Of a stretch of DNA of 64,000 nt, positions 16,754-25,871 are shown in pieces. The stretch's first letter is position 1; the number at the start of each line of letters is the position of its first letter. This stretch comes from an uncultured Pseudomonadales bacterium (GTDB lineage Bacteria; Pseudomonadota; Gammaproteobacteria; Pseudomonadales; Azotimanducaceae): contig CATOTI010000002.1 in NCBI GenBank assembly GCA_951813295.1, positions 4,164,522 to 4,228,521 of the forward strand, written 5' to 3'. Both the position numbers and the translations under genes were made by a program. The notes beneath the pieces are model-generated. The model was not told where the DNA came from. It saw only the letters and a program-made list of their open reading frames with translations, and did no database searches.

Positions 16754-18289
16754 TTAGCTCGGTGCGGTCTGACCGGCCGATTCGGGGCTGTCACCGGCAC
16801 CGGCGCGGATGGCCACGCCACGTCGTTCGATACGTTGGCGGATGGCGACCTGGCGTTCTTCCGTCAACGGGTAGCGCCAGACGAACGGCAACGCGATGAT
16901 CTTGAATCCGGCCGGGACGATCGAGTAGAGCACCGCCAGCCAGATCAGCGATGAGCTTGGGTTGCCGAGAGGTGTTCCGCCGAGTGCTGGATCCGCCTGC
17001 GGGTCGAAGCCGAAGAACTGCACTGCGGCGAGACCGATCGCGCCGCCAAGTGCGCCACCACCTTTCTTGAGCATGCCCCAGACCGAGAAATAGAGCCCGG
17101 CGCGTTGTTGCCCGGTTCGCGCCGAATCGATGTCGACGGCGTCCGCCGCCATCGACGCCGGAATGGCAAGTAAGGCACCGACCGCTGAGCCTTTGAAGAC
17201 CATGATGATGAGGAAAACCTCAAAATAGCCGGCCGGTATGAACGGGATGAAAGACGCCCAGATCGAGAACCAGATGACCGCCACGATGAACGCGCGATGT
17301 TTTCCGATTCGGCTGGAGAGGCGCATCCAGAGCGGGAGACCGACGACCGACGCGAGGTAGTACACGAGCAGGTAGATCGGGTAGAGCTCGCCGGCATCGA
17401 TAACATGTTTGACGAAGAAGTACGACAGCGCACCCGTCATGGCCGAGCCGATGACGCTCACCCTGTAGCAGACGATCAGCCGGATGAACGGGCCGTTGCG
17501 CCGGACGACCGTGATGGAAGCCTTGAGCGTCGGTTTCGATCGCGGGATGACCTTCTGAGTCGGCTCCGGCACGAACATCAAGGCGATGACGACCGTGACC
17601 GGCAGCGCGATGATGATGAACGACGATAGCCACTCGAGAATCGTGCCGATGTTGCCGGCGCGCGAAGCCATCACGGCGCGGAAATCGGCGGCGAACGAAC
17701 CGTAGAACTCCGCAAAGGTCGTGAAGTCGGCATCGGAGGCGTAAATCGCGATGGCGGCGAGGAGCGGAATCCCGACCGCCGTGACGGTCCCCGCGAAATG
17801 GAATTGCTCGCGGCGCGTCGTGATTTTGGTGCGTTCGTCGTAGTTGGTGGAGAGCTCTGATCCCCAGGCGAAATAGGGCAAATCGACGAGGGTGAAGGCG
17901 AGGTACATCACCACCGTCCAGAAGGTGAAATAGCCGAGTCCGACATTCTCCGGCGGTAGGAACAGCATGTAGACCGAGATCATCAAGAGCGGCGTGCCGA
18001 CGAAGATCCACGGCTTGCGTCGACCGAAGCGACTCTTGGTCTTGTCGGACATCACACCGATCAACGGGTCTGTCACCACGTCCGAGAGTCGGGCGAGGAA
18101 GATGACCACGGACATGGCGTAGAGGCTGATGCCGAGTTCGGCATAGTGCGGTTGCACGTAGACGCCGACTGGCAGCAAGGCCATCGAGATCGGCAGGTAC
18201 ATTGCGGAGTAGTTGACGATGGTGAGTTCGGAGACCTGGTTTTTGTCTACCGCGCTCTTTTCCGCACCCGTCGTTGTGACTTCGGACAC
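16754..18289 (-). CDS. GPH-family sugar:cation symporter (MFS)
   Basis: A 511-residue inner-membrane protein with about 12 helices. RLSDVVTDPLIGVMSDKTKSRFGRRKPWI matches the signature of the glycoside-pentoside-hexuronide (GPH) family after helix 2, represented by MelB and UidB; in pieces, DVVTDPLIG holds the cation-site aspartates. It probably takes up a glycoside or uronide with Na+ or H+. Its neighbours are two acid-sugar enolase-superfamily enzymes and a uronate-dehydrogenase-like gene, which supports a hexuronide substrate. It is divergent from the RND adaptor gene and followed by a small membrane ORF. Confidence 0.88.
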   Translation of the reverse strand: MSEVTTTGAEKSAVDKNQVSELTIVNYSAMYLPISMALLPVGVYVQPHYAELGISLYAMSVVIFLARLSDVVTDPLIGVMSDKTKSRFGRRKPWIFVGTPLLMISVYMLFLPPENVGLGYFTFWTVVMYLAFTLVDLPYFAWGSELSTNYDERTKITTRREQFHFAGTVTAVGIPLLAAIAIYASDADFTTFAEFYGSFAADFRAVMASRAGNIGTILEWLSSFIIIALPVTVVIALMFVPEPTQKVIPRSKPTLKASITVVRRNGPFIRLIVCYRVSVIGSAMTGALSYFFVKHVIDAGELYPIYLLVYYLASVVGLPLWMRLSSRIGKHRAFIVAVIWFSIWASFIPFIPAGYFEVFLIIMVFKGSAVGALLAIPASMAADAVDIDSARTGQQRAGLYFSVWGMLKKGGGALGGAIGLAAVQFFGFDPQADPALGGTPLGNPSSSLIWLAVLYSIVPAGFKIIALPFVWRYPLTEERQVAIRQRIERRGVAIRAGAGDSPESAGQTAPS

Positions 18290-18470
18290 TCGATCTCCCT
18301 GGCCGAAAAACGACTTGTCGATTCGTCACATTGCGCCGATTTCGAGGGCCACGCCACGCTTTTGCATGAGGTTGTGCCTCGAGGATTGTTGGGCGGGCGG
18401 GATCGCGCAGCGGCTTCTTGCTCGAAATGGCGTATAACTGGTGGCTTGCGAGTGCGGGGGATCGAGCATC

Positions 18471-19553
18471 TTGAGGCGAATCGGAATCCTGTTGGCGATG
18501 CTTCTTGTGGTCGGGTGCGAGGAGGAGCCATCAGCCGGCGGTGGACGCCCGGGCGGTGGCTTTGGAGGATTCCCGCCGACACTCGTCGTGACACAGCCCG
18601 CTGAATATCGATCGATCGCCGACATCGTGGAGGCGATCGGGACGACCGCGGCCATGGAGTCGGTGACCTTGACGGCGAAAGTCACCGATACGATCCGCCA
18701 GGTACGGTTCGAGGACGGCGACTTCGTCGAGGTGGGTGCGGTACTGGTCGAGCTCACCAATCTCGAAGAAACGGCGCTGCTTGCGGAAGCGGAAGCGAAC
18801 GTGATCGACGCACGCAACCAGCACGATCGTGTGGTCAATCTATTCGAACAACGCAGCATTCCGATCTCCGATGTCGATGAGGCGAAAGCGCGCCTGTCGG
18901 GTGCGACAGCGCGCTATCAGGCGATCATCGCCCGTCTCGACGACCGGTTGATTCGGGCACCGTTCGCGGGACTCCTCGGCTTTCGCGAAGTGAGCGAAGG
19001 AACGTTGATCACGCCGGGCACCGCGATTACGACGATCGACGACGTATCGACCGTCAAGCTTGATTTCGCGATTCCCGAAATTCATCTGGGCTCGTTGATG
19101 ATGGGGCTCGACCTGACCGCGGAGAGCCTTGCGTTTCCGGGGCGCGTCTTCAATGCATCGATCAGAACTGTTGGCTCACGCGTAGACCCGGTCACCCGGG
19201 CCGTGGTTGTCCGCGCCCACATCGACAATCAGGCACTTCTTCTACGCCCGGGCATGTTGATGACGGTGCGGTTGACCAAGTCCAATCGACAAGCACTGAT
19301 GGTGCCGGAAACCGCGCTTCTGCAGCGCGGGACGGAGGCATTCGTCTACACGGTGAACGCGCAATCGAAAGCGGTGATCGTGCCGATCGAACTCGGCATC
19401 CGGCGTGGCGGTTGGGTTGAGGTGCGCGCGGGCTTGGACGCGGGCCAGTCGGTGATCACGGAAGGGGTCATCAAGGTACGCAACGGCGCGACGGTGCGTG
19501 AAGGCGGCACGAATCCCCAAGGTGCCCCCGGCCGTTCGCCGCAACCGAGCTAG
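18471..19553 (+). CDS. RND efflux periplasmic adaptor lipoprotein (membrane fusion protein)
   Basis: A 360-residue lipoprotein: the leader RRIGILLAMLLVVGC has a lipobox with Cys16, followed by a Gly/Pro-rich linker. Then come the barrel-sandwich/lipoyl half (VRFEDGDFVEVGAVLVEL), a short helical hairpin (about residues 90-145), the second lipoyl half (RAPFAGLLGFREVSEG) and beta-barrel and membrane-proximal domains. It links the inner-membrane pump to an outer-membrane channel. TTG 18471 is preferred because it begins the leader and follows GGGGGA; a GTG at 18441 in frame is possible. The RND pump gene follows after 24 bases. Confidence 0.92.
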   Translation: MRRIGILLAMLLVVGCEEEPSAGGGRPGGGFGGFPPTLVVTQPAEYRSIADIVEAIGTTAAMESVTLTAKVTDTIRQVRFEDGDFVEVGAVLVELTNLEETALLAEAEANVIDARNQHDRVVNLFEQRSIPISDVDEAKARLSGATARYQAIIARLDDRLIRAPFAGLLGFREVSEGTLITPGTAITTIDDVSTVKLDFAIPEIHLGSLMMGLDLTAESLAFPGRVFNASIRTVGSRVDPVTRAVVVRAHIDNQALLLRPGMLMTVRLTKSNRQALMVPETALLQRGTEAFVYTVNAQSKAVIVPIELGIRRGGWVEVRAGLDAGQSVITEGVIKVRNGATVREGGTNPQGAPGRSPQPS

Positions 19554-19577
19554 TACCCCGCGAGACGAGGAGCACTT

Positions 19578-22500
19578 ATGTGGCTTTCTGATACATCGGT
19601 GAAGCGCCCCGTGTTTGCGGTGGTCATTGCCGCGACGCTGGTCGCCTTTGGTGTTCTCTCCTTCAACGTACTGCCTCTGCGCGAGTACCCGGACGTCACA
19701 CCGCCGGTCGTCTCGATTTCGACCACCTATCCCGGTGCCGCCGCGTCGGTAATGGAAACGCGCGTCACGCAGGTGATCGAAGATCAGATCAGCGGCATCG
19801 AGGGCATCAAATCGATCCGCTCGTCCAGCAGTGACGGCGGATCCTTCATCAATGTCGAATTCGATCTGTCGCGCAATATCGACAACGCCGCGAACGACAT
19901 TCGAGACCGGGTCTCGCGCGTGACGCGCTCGTTGCCCGAAGACGTTCGGCCGCCGGAGGTGAGCAAGCAGGACTCCGACGCCCGTCCGGTGATGTACATC
20001 AACGTGGTGAGCTCCCAGTTAGGCCGAATGGATCTCACGGACTACGTGGACCGCTACGTTGCGGACGGTTTCGCCGTGATTCCCGGGGTCGCCAACGCCA
20101 GCGTATTCGGCGCTCGCCCCGCGATGCGGCTCTGGCTCGACCGATTGGCACTCGCGGCTCGTCAGCTCACGGTCAGCGACATCGCCGCGGCACTTCGGCG
20201 CGAGAACCTGGAGCTTCCGGCCGGGCGAATCGAGACCGTGGATCGTGAACTCACCATTCGTGTGGCACGGGGTTATGAAACGCCGGATGATTTTCGTGGC
20301 CTCGTCATCGCACGTGGTGAAGACGGCCACCTGATTCGGCTCGGCGAAGTGGCTGAGGTCGAGCTTGCGCCGCGTGACCACCGGATGATCTACCGGGCGA
20401 ACGGGATGCCGACGGTCAGCATCGGCATCATCAAGCAGTCGACGGCCAATACGCTCGAGACCCTCGAGCGCGTCAAAGCGGAGATCGAACGCGCCAACGC
20501 GAATCTACCGGCGCATATCGAGCTTTCGACCGGTACCGACGATTCCGTTTTCATCCGGGAGGCGATCAACTCGGTTTACCTGACCATCGGGATGACCACC
20601 GCGCTGGTGAGTCTCGTGATTCTGGCTTTTCTCGGCACGTTGCGGACGATGATCATTCCCGCCGTCACGATTCCCGTCTGTCTGGTGTCCGCCTTCATCG
20701 CGCTCGCGGCGTTCGGCTACACGGTCAACCTGATCACGTTGCTCGCGCTCGTCTTATGCATCGGATTGGTCGTCGACGATGCCATCGTGGTGCTCGAGAA
20801 CATCCATCGGCGAATCGAAGAGGGTGAGGCGCCGCTCGTGGCGTCCTATCGCGGTGCACGCCAGGTGGGTTTCGCCGTCATTGCGACGACCGCGGTCCTC
20901 GTCGCCGTGTTTTCGCCGATCATGTTTCTAGAGGACAACATCGGGGTGATCTTCCGTGAACTCGCCGTCACGATCGCCGCGGCCGTTGTCTTTTCCAGCG
21001 TGCTCGCGCTCTCGCTCACGCCGGTCATGTGTTCGAAGCTCCTGAAAGCCAGTGGCGGCGAAGGTGGCATGAGCCGCGTAGTCGACAACCTTTTCTCGAA
21101 GCTCCGCAACGGGTACGCGGTCGTGATCCGGGCCCTCATCCGGTTCCGGTACGCGTCTTTGTCGGTCATCGTGGGGTCGATGGGCGCGGCTTATGCGCTC
21201 CTCGGCGTCGTGCCGCAAGAGTACGCACCGCGCGAAGACCAGGGCGCTTTCATGGCGCGCATCGTCGGTGCCGAGGGAATGGGCATCGAACGCATGGGGC
21301 GGGAGTCGCTGAAACTCGAGTTGCCGGCCATGCAGATGATCGACGAAGGGACCGCCGATGTGGTCGTCCTGGCGGTGCCCGGTTGGGGGGGTAACAACTC
21401 CAACAGCGGGGTGATGATGGTGTCGATGCGTCCTTGGGATGAGCGTGACATCACGACCCAGGAAGCGGCCAATCGGGTGACCCGCGCCTGGAGCACGATT
21501 CCGGGCGTTCGCGCTTTTGCGTTCGCGCGCTCGGGTCTTTCCCGGGGCGGCGGCGGACAGCCGGTGCAATTTGTCCTCGGCGGCCCCGACTACGAGACGC
21601 TGGCTGATTGGCGCGACACGATCATGGCGCGTGCAAGCGAGTTTCCCGGCCTGGTGCGGCTCGACTCGAACCTCAAGGAGACTCAGCCGCAGGCGATCGT
21701 CAGGATCGACAAGAACCGTGCTGCCACGCTTGGGGTATCGGTGCAGAACATCGGTAATACGCTCTCGATCATGATGAGCGAACAACGCATCACGACGTAC
21801 GTCAAAGACGGCGAGGAATACGACGTGATCCTGCAGGCTAAGGCCGATCAACGCGCCTCGTCCCAGGACCTCGAAAACATCTACGTCCGCTCCGAGACGA
21901 GCGGTGAACTCATCCCGCTGTCGAACCTGGTTGCGATCGAGGAGCGCGCGGGTGCCGGTACGCTGAATCGGTACAACCGCCTGCGATCAGTCACGATCAC
22001 GGCCAGTCTCGCCCCCGGTGTGGCGCTCGGGGAAGCCTTGGCGTTTCTCGAAGGGGTCGTACGCGAGTCGTTCCCGGATAGCGCGCAGATCGACTACCAG
22101 GGCGAGTCGCTCGAATACAAAGAGGCATCGGGAAGCCTGGTCTTCACCTTCGGCATTGCCCTTTTGATCGTCTACCTCGTCCTCGCGGCGCAGTTCGAGA
22201 GCTTCATCCATCCCGTCGTGATTCTGGTGACTGTGCCGCTCGCCGTGACGGGTGCCTTGCTCGGGCTTTTCCTGACCGACATGACGATCAACATCTACAG
22301 CCAGATCGGTATCGTCATGTTGATCGGCATAGCGGCCAAGAACGGCGTGTTGATCGTCGAGTTCATCAATCAGCTCAGGGACGCGGGGCGCTCCTTCGAG
22401 GACGCGATCGTCGAAGCGTCGTCGATCCGCTTGCGGCCCGTGGTCATGACGACCATATCCACCGTCGTGGGTTCGATCCCGTTGATCCTGGCGACGGGCG

Positions 22501-22682
22501 CCGGCGCGGAGAGCCGCACGGTGCTCGGCATCGTCGTCTTTTCCGGCGTATCGCTCGCGACGCTCCTGACGCTCTTCGTCATTCCGTCGTTCTACGCGCT
22601 GATTGCGCGCCGAACGGGTTCGCCGGAATCGGTTGCGCGAGAACTCGAAGCGCTATCGCGTGAAACGGTGCGTTCGGCCTAG
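19578..22682 (+). CDS. RND family efflux pump, inner-membrane subunit (HAE1 type)
   Basis: A 1034-residue pump with the duplicated RND layout: TM1, a large periplasmic domain (about 30-330), TM2-7, a second periplasmic domain and TM8-12. Proton relay residues are present: the Asp pair in GLVVDDAIVVLENI in TM4 and the Lys in GIAAKNGVLIVEF in TM10. It most likely exports lipophilic compounds by proton antiport as a trimer. GAGGAG precedes the ATG. No outer-membrane channel or regulator is adjacent, so it may share a TolC-type protein encoded elsewhere. Its TAG shares CTAG with the opposing hydrolase. Confidence 0.96.
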   Translation: MWLSDTSVKRPVFAVVIAATLVAFGVLSFNVLPLREYPDVTPPVVSISTTYPGAAASVMETRVTQVIEDQISGIEGIKSIRSSSSDGGSFINVEFDLSRNIDNAANDIRDRVSRVTRSLPEDVRPPEVSKQDSDARPVMYINVVSSQLGRMDLTDYVDRYVADGFAVIPGVANASVFGARPAMRLWLDRLALAARQLTVSDIAAALRRENLELPAGRIETVDRELTIRVARGYETPDDFRGLVIARGEDGHLIRLGEVAEVELAPRDHRMIYRANGMPTVSIGIIKQSTANTLETLERVKAEIERANANLPAHIELSTGTDDSVFIREAINSVYLTIGMTTALVSLVILAFLGTLRTMIIPAVTIPVCLVSAFIALAAFGYTVNLITLLALVLCIGLVVDDAIVVLENIHRRIEEGEAPLVASYRGARQVGFAVIATTAVLVAVFSPIMFLEDNIGVIFRELAVTIAAAVVFSSVLALSLTPVMCSKLLKASGGEGGMSRVVDNLFSKLRNGYAVVIRALIRFRYASLSVIVGSMGAAYALLGVVPQEYAPREDQGAFMARIVGAEGMGIERMGRESLKLELPAMQMIDEGTADVVVLAVPGWGGNNSNSGVMMVSMRPWDERDITTQEAANRVTRAWSTIPGVRAFAFARSGLSRGGGGQPVQFVLGGPDYETLADWRDTIMARASEFPGLVRLDSNLKETQPQAIVRIDKNRAATLGVSVQNIGNTLSIMMSEQRITTYVKDGEEYDVILQAKADQRASSQDLENIYVRSETSGELIPLSNLVAIEERAGAGTLNRYNRLRSVTITASLAPGVALGEALAFLEGVVRESFPDSAQIDYQGESLEYKEASGSLVFTFGIALLIVYLVLAAQFESFIHPVVILVTVPLAVTGALLGLFLTDMTINIYSQIGIVMLIGIAAKNGVLIVEFINQLRDAGRSFEDAIVEASSIRLRPVVMTTISTVVGSIPLILATGAGAESRTVLGIVVFSGVSLATLLTLFVIPSFYALIARRTGSPESVARELEALSRETVRSA

Positions 22683-23464
22683 AGCGCGGCGAGGAATTCG
22701 TCGACGGCGGCGTTGAAGTCGTCGGCGATCTCGAAATAGCTCGAATGGCCGGCGTCACGCAGATTCACGAGTTTGGCGCCGGGCACGAGATTCGCGGCGA
22801 TTTCGACCGCGCCCGGCGGGATCACGACATCGTTGTCGGCCGTCACGAAGAGAGTGGGGACTCGATATCCCTCGAGTGCTTCGGGGCCGATCGGTTTCGC
22901 CTTGCCGCGTAGGCTGCCGACGCCGCCGAAGGACTCGAAAGCGACGTTCGCGCGGCCGATGCAGTTGTAGAGATGGGCGAGCGGTTCGTTGCGATTCGGC
23001 AGGTCGTGCGCGACCGCCCAGCTACCGAAGGGTTTGATCGGTGCCGGTGGGCTCGTCGCTTCACGCGCGGCCGCGATCTCCGGCGTCGTCAGCGCGCCGA
23101 CCGTATGACTCATGACGAGCGCTTCGACACGGTTCGGTGCGCGCAGAGCAAAATCGAGACCGGTACGACCCCCCATCGATTGGCAGCAGAGAATCGCCCG
23201 ACGGATGCCGACATCATCGAGAATCCGTTCGAGGTCGATCACGAAGCGCGACGAGTCGAACTCGGCCTCCGTGCAACGCGAACGGCCGAAGCCGCGGTGA
23301 TCGAACGTGACGACGTTGAATCGCTTGAAATAGTGCGGCACCTGCTGCCACCAGCTTGCCGCGTTGCCGCCCGCGCCGTGGGCGAACACGATCCAGGGCC
23401 GCGCTTCGCCGTTCTCGAAAACGTCGTAATGAATGTCGATACCGTCGGATGCGATGACCGGCAT
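22679..23464 (-). CDS. Alpha/beta hydrolase
   Basis: A 261-residue single-domain hydrolase. HGAGG (about residues 29-33) is the oxyanion loop, Ser96 in CCQSMGGR is the nucleophile, DNDVV holds the acid and DAGHSSYFE the histidine. It resembles 3-oxoadipate enol-lactonase/MhpC-type hydrolases, but no substrate can be assigned. The start at 23464 has CAGGAG upstream and begins the fold; the frame continues to 23584 without support. It overlaps the RND stop by four bases. Confidence 0.9.
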   Translation of the reverse strand: MPVIASDGIDIHYDVFENGEARPWIVFAHGAGGNAASWWQQVPHYFKRFNVVTFDHRGFGRSRCTEAEFDSSRFVIDLERILDDVGIRRAILCCQSMGGRTGLDFALRAPNRVEALVMSHTVGALTTPEIAAAREATSPPAPIKPFGSWAVAHDLPNRNEPLAHLYNCIGRANVAFESFGGVGSLRGKAKPIGPEALEGYRVPTLFVTADNDVVIPPGAVEIAANLVPGAKLVNLRDAGHSSYFEIADDFNAAVDEFLAAL

Positions 23465-23641
23465 GCTTTGCTCCTGAAGATCCTTGACGCCCATAGTGTG
23501 GACGACAACGTGTCGCCTCGACGACTCATGCGTTGTGGGAGTGAGCACCGCCGGTATCGATATGAACCACCCGTCGTTCGCCACTGGATTCGCATGCCGA
23601 GAGGCCTACGGTTGATGCACCCGTTATGTCAGAGGCTGGTC

Positions 23642-25258
23642 ATGGATAAAAACATCGGCAAGCGAACACCCCTCGTGGTTGAGAGCCTCTTTTTGATGGT
23701 CCTTCTGGGCGCCATTGCAGGTTGCGCGAGTGCACCGGTGTCGTCCGCCGGCCCGCCGCCGTTCGACACATACGAGATCGCCTTGGCGAGCGATGCCCGT
23801 CCGACGATTCTCGTCGGCCATTTTTCCGGTGGTGAGTTCGCCGAGGTTGCCGTCTTCTCTCGGCGCGAAGGACGTGCGGCGCTCGAGTTGTTTCGTTTCG
23901 AAGGGGATGAGTGGACTGCCGACTCGGTCACTTTGCTCCCCGAGGACGTCTACTACGTCGAGAAGATCGCCGGTGTCGAGCGTGACTTCTTGCTCGCGAT
24001 CGGCCGGGATGAGCTTCGTTGGATCGAGCCGGGTGCTCCGACGACGCTGGCGGCCCAGGTGTCGTTGGCATTGCCGCTGCAACCGCCGGACGACCTACCG
24101 CGCCTGGCGATTGCACGAGACGTCAACCGTGACGGGTTTGACGACATTGTTTTGCCGAGCATCGACGGTTTCGACGTTCGGTTGCACCGCGAGCCCGGCC
24201 GACTCGCCGAAGGCTTCTTCGTCGATGCACCCGAACCGTACGGCGACGAGGCGATGTGGGGCGATGAGCGCCCTTATCGTGGCGCGGGTATCAACGCGCA
24301 GACCAATCCCTGGTACCAGGCACGGCTTTACCTGGCCGATGCCAATGGGGATGGGCGCGAGGATTTACTGGTTTGGCGGGATGGTGCGTTCGCGGTCCAC
24401 CACCAGCTAGGCGACGGCACTTTCGACGAAATGCAGCGATTGATGGCCACCGATGTCGCGTTTGACGCGGACGGGGTCTATACGCTCGCGTTCGCCATCA
24501 CCGGCGAGAACGTCTTTGCGCTCATGCTCGGGCTCCGCTCATCGATGCGCCATACCGTTTTGCGTTCGCTCGACGACATCAACGGCGACGCGATTCCCGA
24601 TCTCACGACCGTGACGTTTTCGGGGCGGAGCGTCATTCGCCTGAAGCGCGTGGTCGGAATCCACTACGGCGAACACGTCGACGGGCGGTTGCACTTCGCG
24701 GCGACGGCGGACACGACGGTCGAAGACCCGCGTAAGACCGCCTTTGGCTACCAGTCGGCGCAGTTTCGACCGGCACCCGATGGTGGAACCGACGTGCTGG
24801 TCGGGCACGTCAGTACCGGGGCGACCCAGATCTTCCGTGTGTTCGTCGGCAACGCCATCGCCGTCGATCTCGCGCTCTATCGGCTGGAGGACGGCGTCTT
24901 TCCGAAGAAGCCGAGCGCGCGATATTCGGTGCGGCCCGACTTCGCCGCTTTCAGTCGTCGTGGGCCGTTTTTCCCCACCGCGCTCTTCGGCGACTTGACG
25001 GGCGATGGCGTGGCAGACCTGCTCGTGTCGAACGACCGTGAATCCCTGACGCTCTATCGGGGTCGAGGCGACGCGGACGTGATCGAGGAAACGGGGACGC
25101 GCGTGCCGTTCGAGGTCACGAACAACGAAAATGATGCGCAACTCGTTCACTGGCGTCGGGGCGCGCCTTTCGGCGTCGTTTCACCGCGTCCGCGTCGTGA
25201 CGATGATGACCGCGTTAGTCGAATCGGGATTTTGATGCCGCGGGTGAGCGGCGTTTGA
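23642..25258 (+). CDS. VCBS/FG-GAP-repeat lipoprotein
   Basis: A 538-residue exported lipoprotein. The leader ends in GAIAGC, so it is lipid-modified after signal peptidase II. At least four DxNxDGxxD-type calcium-binding loops are visible, each followed by a hydrophobic strand: DVNRDGFDDIV, DANGDGREDLLV, DINGDAIPDLTT and DLTGDGVADLLV. Such repeats build a beta-propeller, as in integrin-like FG-GAP domains, usually for binding on the cell surface or in the periplasm. The start at 23642 has AGAGG upstream; an open frame continues far upstream (to 22973) but overlaps the opposing hydrolase and looks spurious. Partner unknown. Confidence 0.85.
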   Translation: MDKNIGKRTPLVVESLFLMVLLGAIAGCASAPVSSAGPPPFDTYEIALASDARPTILVGHFSGGEFAEVAVFSRREGRAALELFRFEGDEWTADSVTLLPEDVYYVEKIAGVERDFLLAIGRDELRWIEPGAPTTLAAQVSLALPLQPPDDLPRLAIARDVNRDGFDDIVLPSIDGFDVRLHREPGRLAEGFFVDAPEPYGDEAMWGDERPYRGAGINAQTNPWYQARLYLADANGDGREDLLVWRDGAFAVHHQLGDGTFDEMQRLMATDVAFDADGVYTLAFAITGENVFALMLGLRSSMRHTVLRSLDDINGDAIPDLTTVTFSGRSVIRLKRVVGIHYGEHVDGRLHFAATADTTVEDPRKTAFGYQSAQFRPAPDGGTDVLVGHVSTGATQIFRVFVGNAIAVDLALYRLEDGVFPKKPSARYSVRPDFAAFSRRGPFFPTALFGDLTGDGVADLLVSNDRESLTLYRGRGDADVIEETGTRVPFEVTNNENDAQLVHWRRGAPFGVVSPRPRRDDDDRVSRIGILMPRVSGV

Positions 25259-25305
25259 ACGAAACGAGGCACAATTGAACCTTCACGGGCTATTCCGAAT
25301 GGTTC

Positions 25306-25869
25306 ATGCGAAAGATGCTCTGGTTTTTATCTTCCATCGGCGTGATTGTTGCAGTCGTTGGCGTTCTGCCGTCGTTCATCGAACCGACGCCTGCAGGTCC
25401 CGCCGACGCACCTGATCCCCGCGATCACCACGATCCGATCATCCGGGTCTACGGCGCGGACGTCTGGGGCGTGCGCGGACGCTACGCGATTCATACGTGG
25501 ATCGCGCTGAAGGGCGCGGGCGAGACCGCCTACACGAACTATCAGGTCATCGGCTGGCTTGCCCGCCGCGGTTTACCGGTCCTGCGTGTCTCCGAAGGGC
25601 CACCGGACACGCCCTGGTTCGGCTCACCGCCGATTCTGTTGCATTCGGTGGAAGGGGGCGAAGCGGCGCGCCTGATCGAACGGGTTCGTTCGGCAGCCCT
25701 CAGCTATCCGTACCAGGACGAATACACGATGTTCCCCGGACCCAATAGCAACTCGTTTACCGCATGGGTGGCGCTCGAGGTACCCGAGCTTGGGCTGGAA
25801 TTGCCCTTCAAGGCGATCGGTTCGGGATGGATGGTGTCGAACTACGACGCGACGAAGGTGGGACTTTAA
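25306..25869 (+). CDS. DUF3750 family protein
   Basis: A 187-residue protein with one N-terminal hydrophobic helix (about residues 4-24) and a globular domain outside the cytoplasm. HTWIALKGAGETAYTNYQVIGW, the PPILLHSVEGG segment and YTMFPGPNSNSFTAW are the conserved blocks of the DUF3750 family, whose function is unknown. It is 47 bases after the VCBS lipoprotein and its stop is two bases before the LLM oxidoreductase start, so it is probably co-transcribed with it. Confidence 0.75.
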   Translation: MRKMLWFLSSIGVIVAVVGVLPSFIEPTPAGPADAPDPRDHHDPIIRVYGADVWGVRGRYAIHTWIALKGAGETAYTNYQVIGWLARRGLPVLRVSEGPPDTPWFGSPPILLHSVEGGEAARLIERVRSAALSYPYQDEYTMFPGPNSNSFTAWVALEVPELGLELPFKAIGSGWMVSNYDATKVGL

Positions 25870-25871
25870 AG

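Noticed and set aside
18410..18440. TATAAC-like -10 box before the RND adaptor
   Set aside because: No -35 box at the right distance; AT-rich six-mers occur by chance in this spacer.
22973..23641. Upstream extension of the VCBS lipoprotein frame
   Set aside because: The extension overlaps the opposing hydrolase, and the lipoprotein leader begins at 23642 with a ribosome site.
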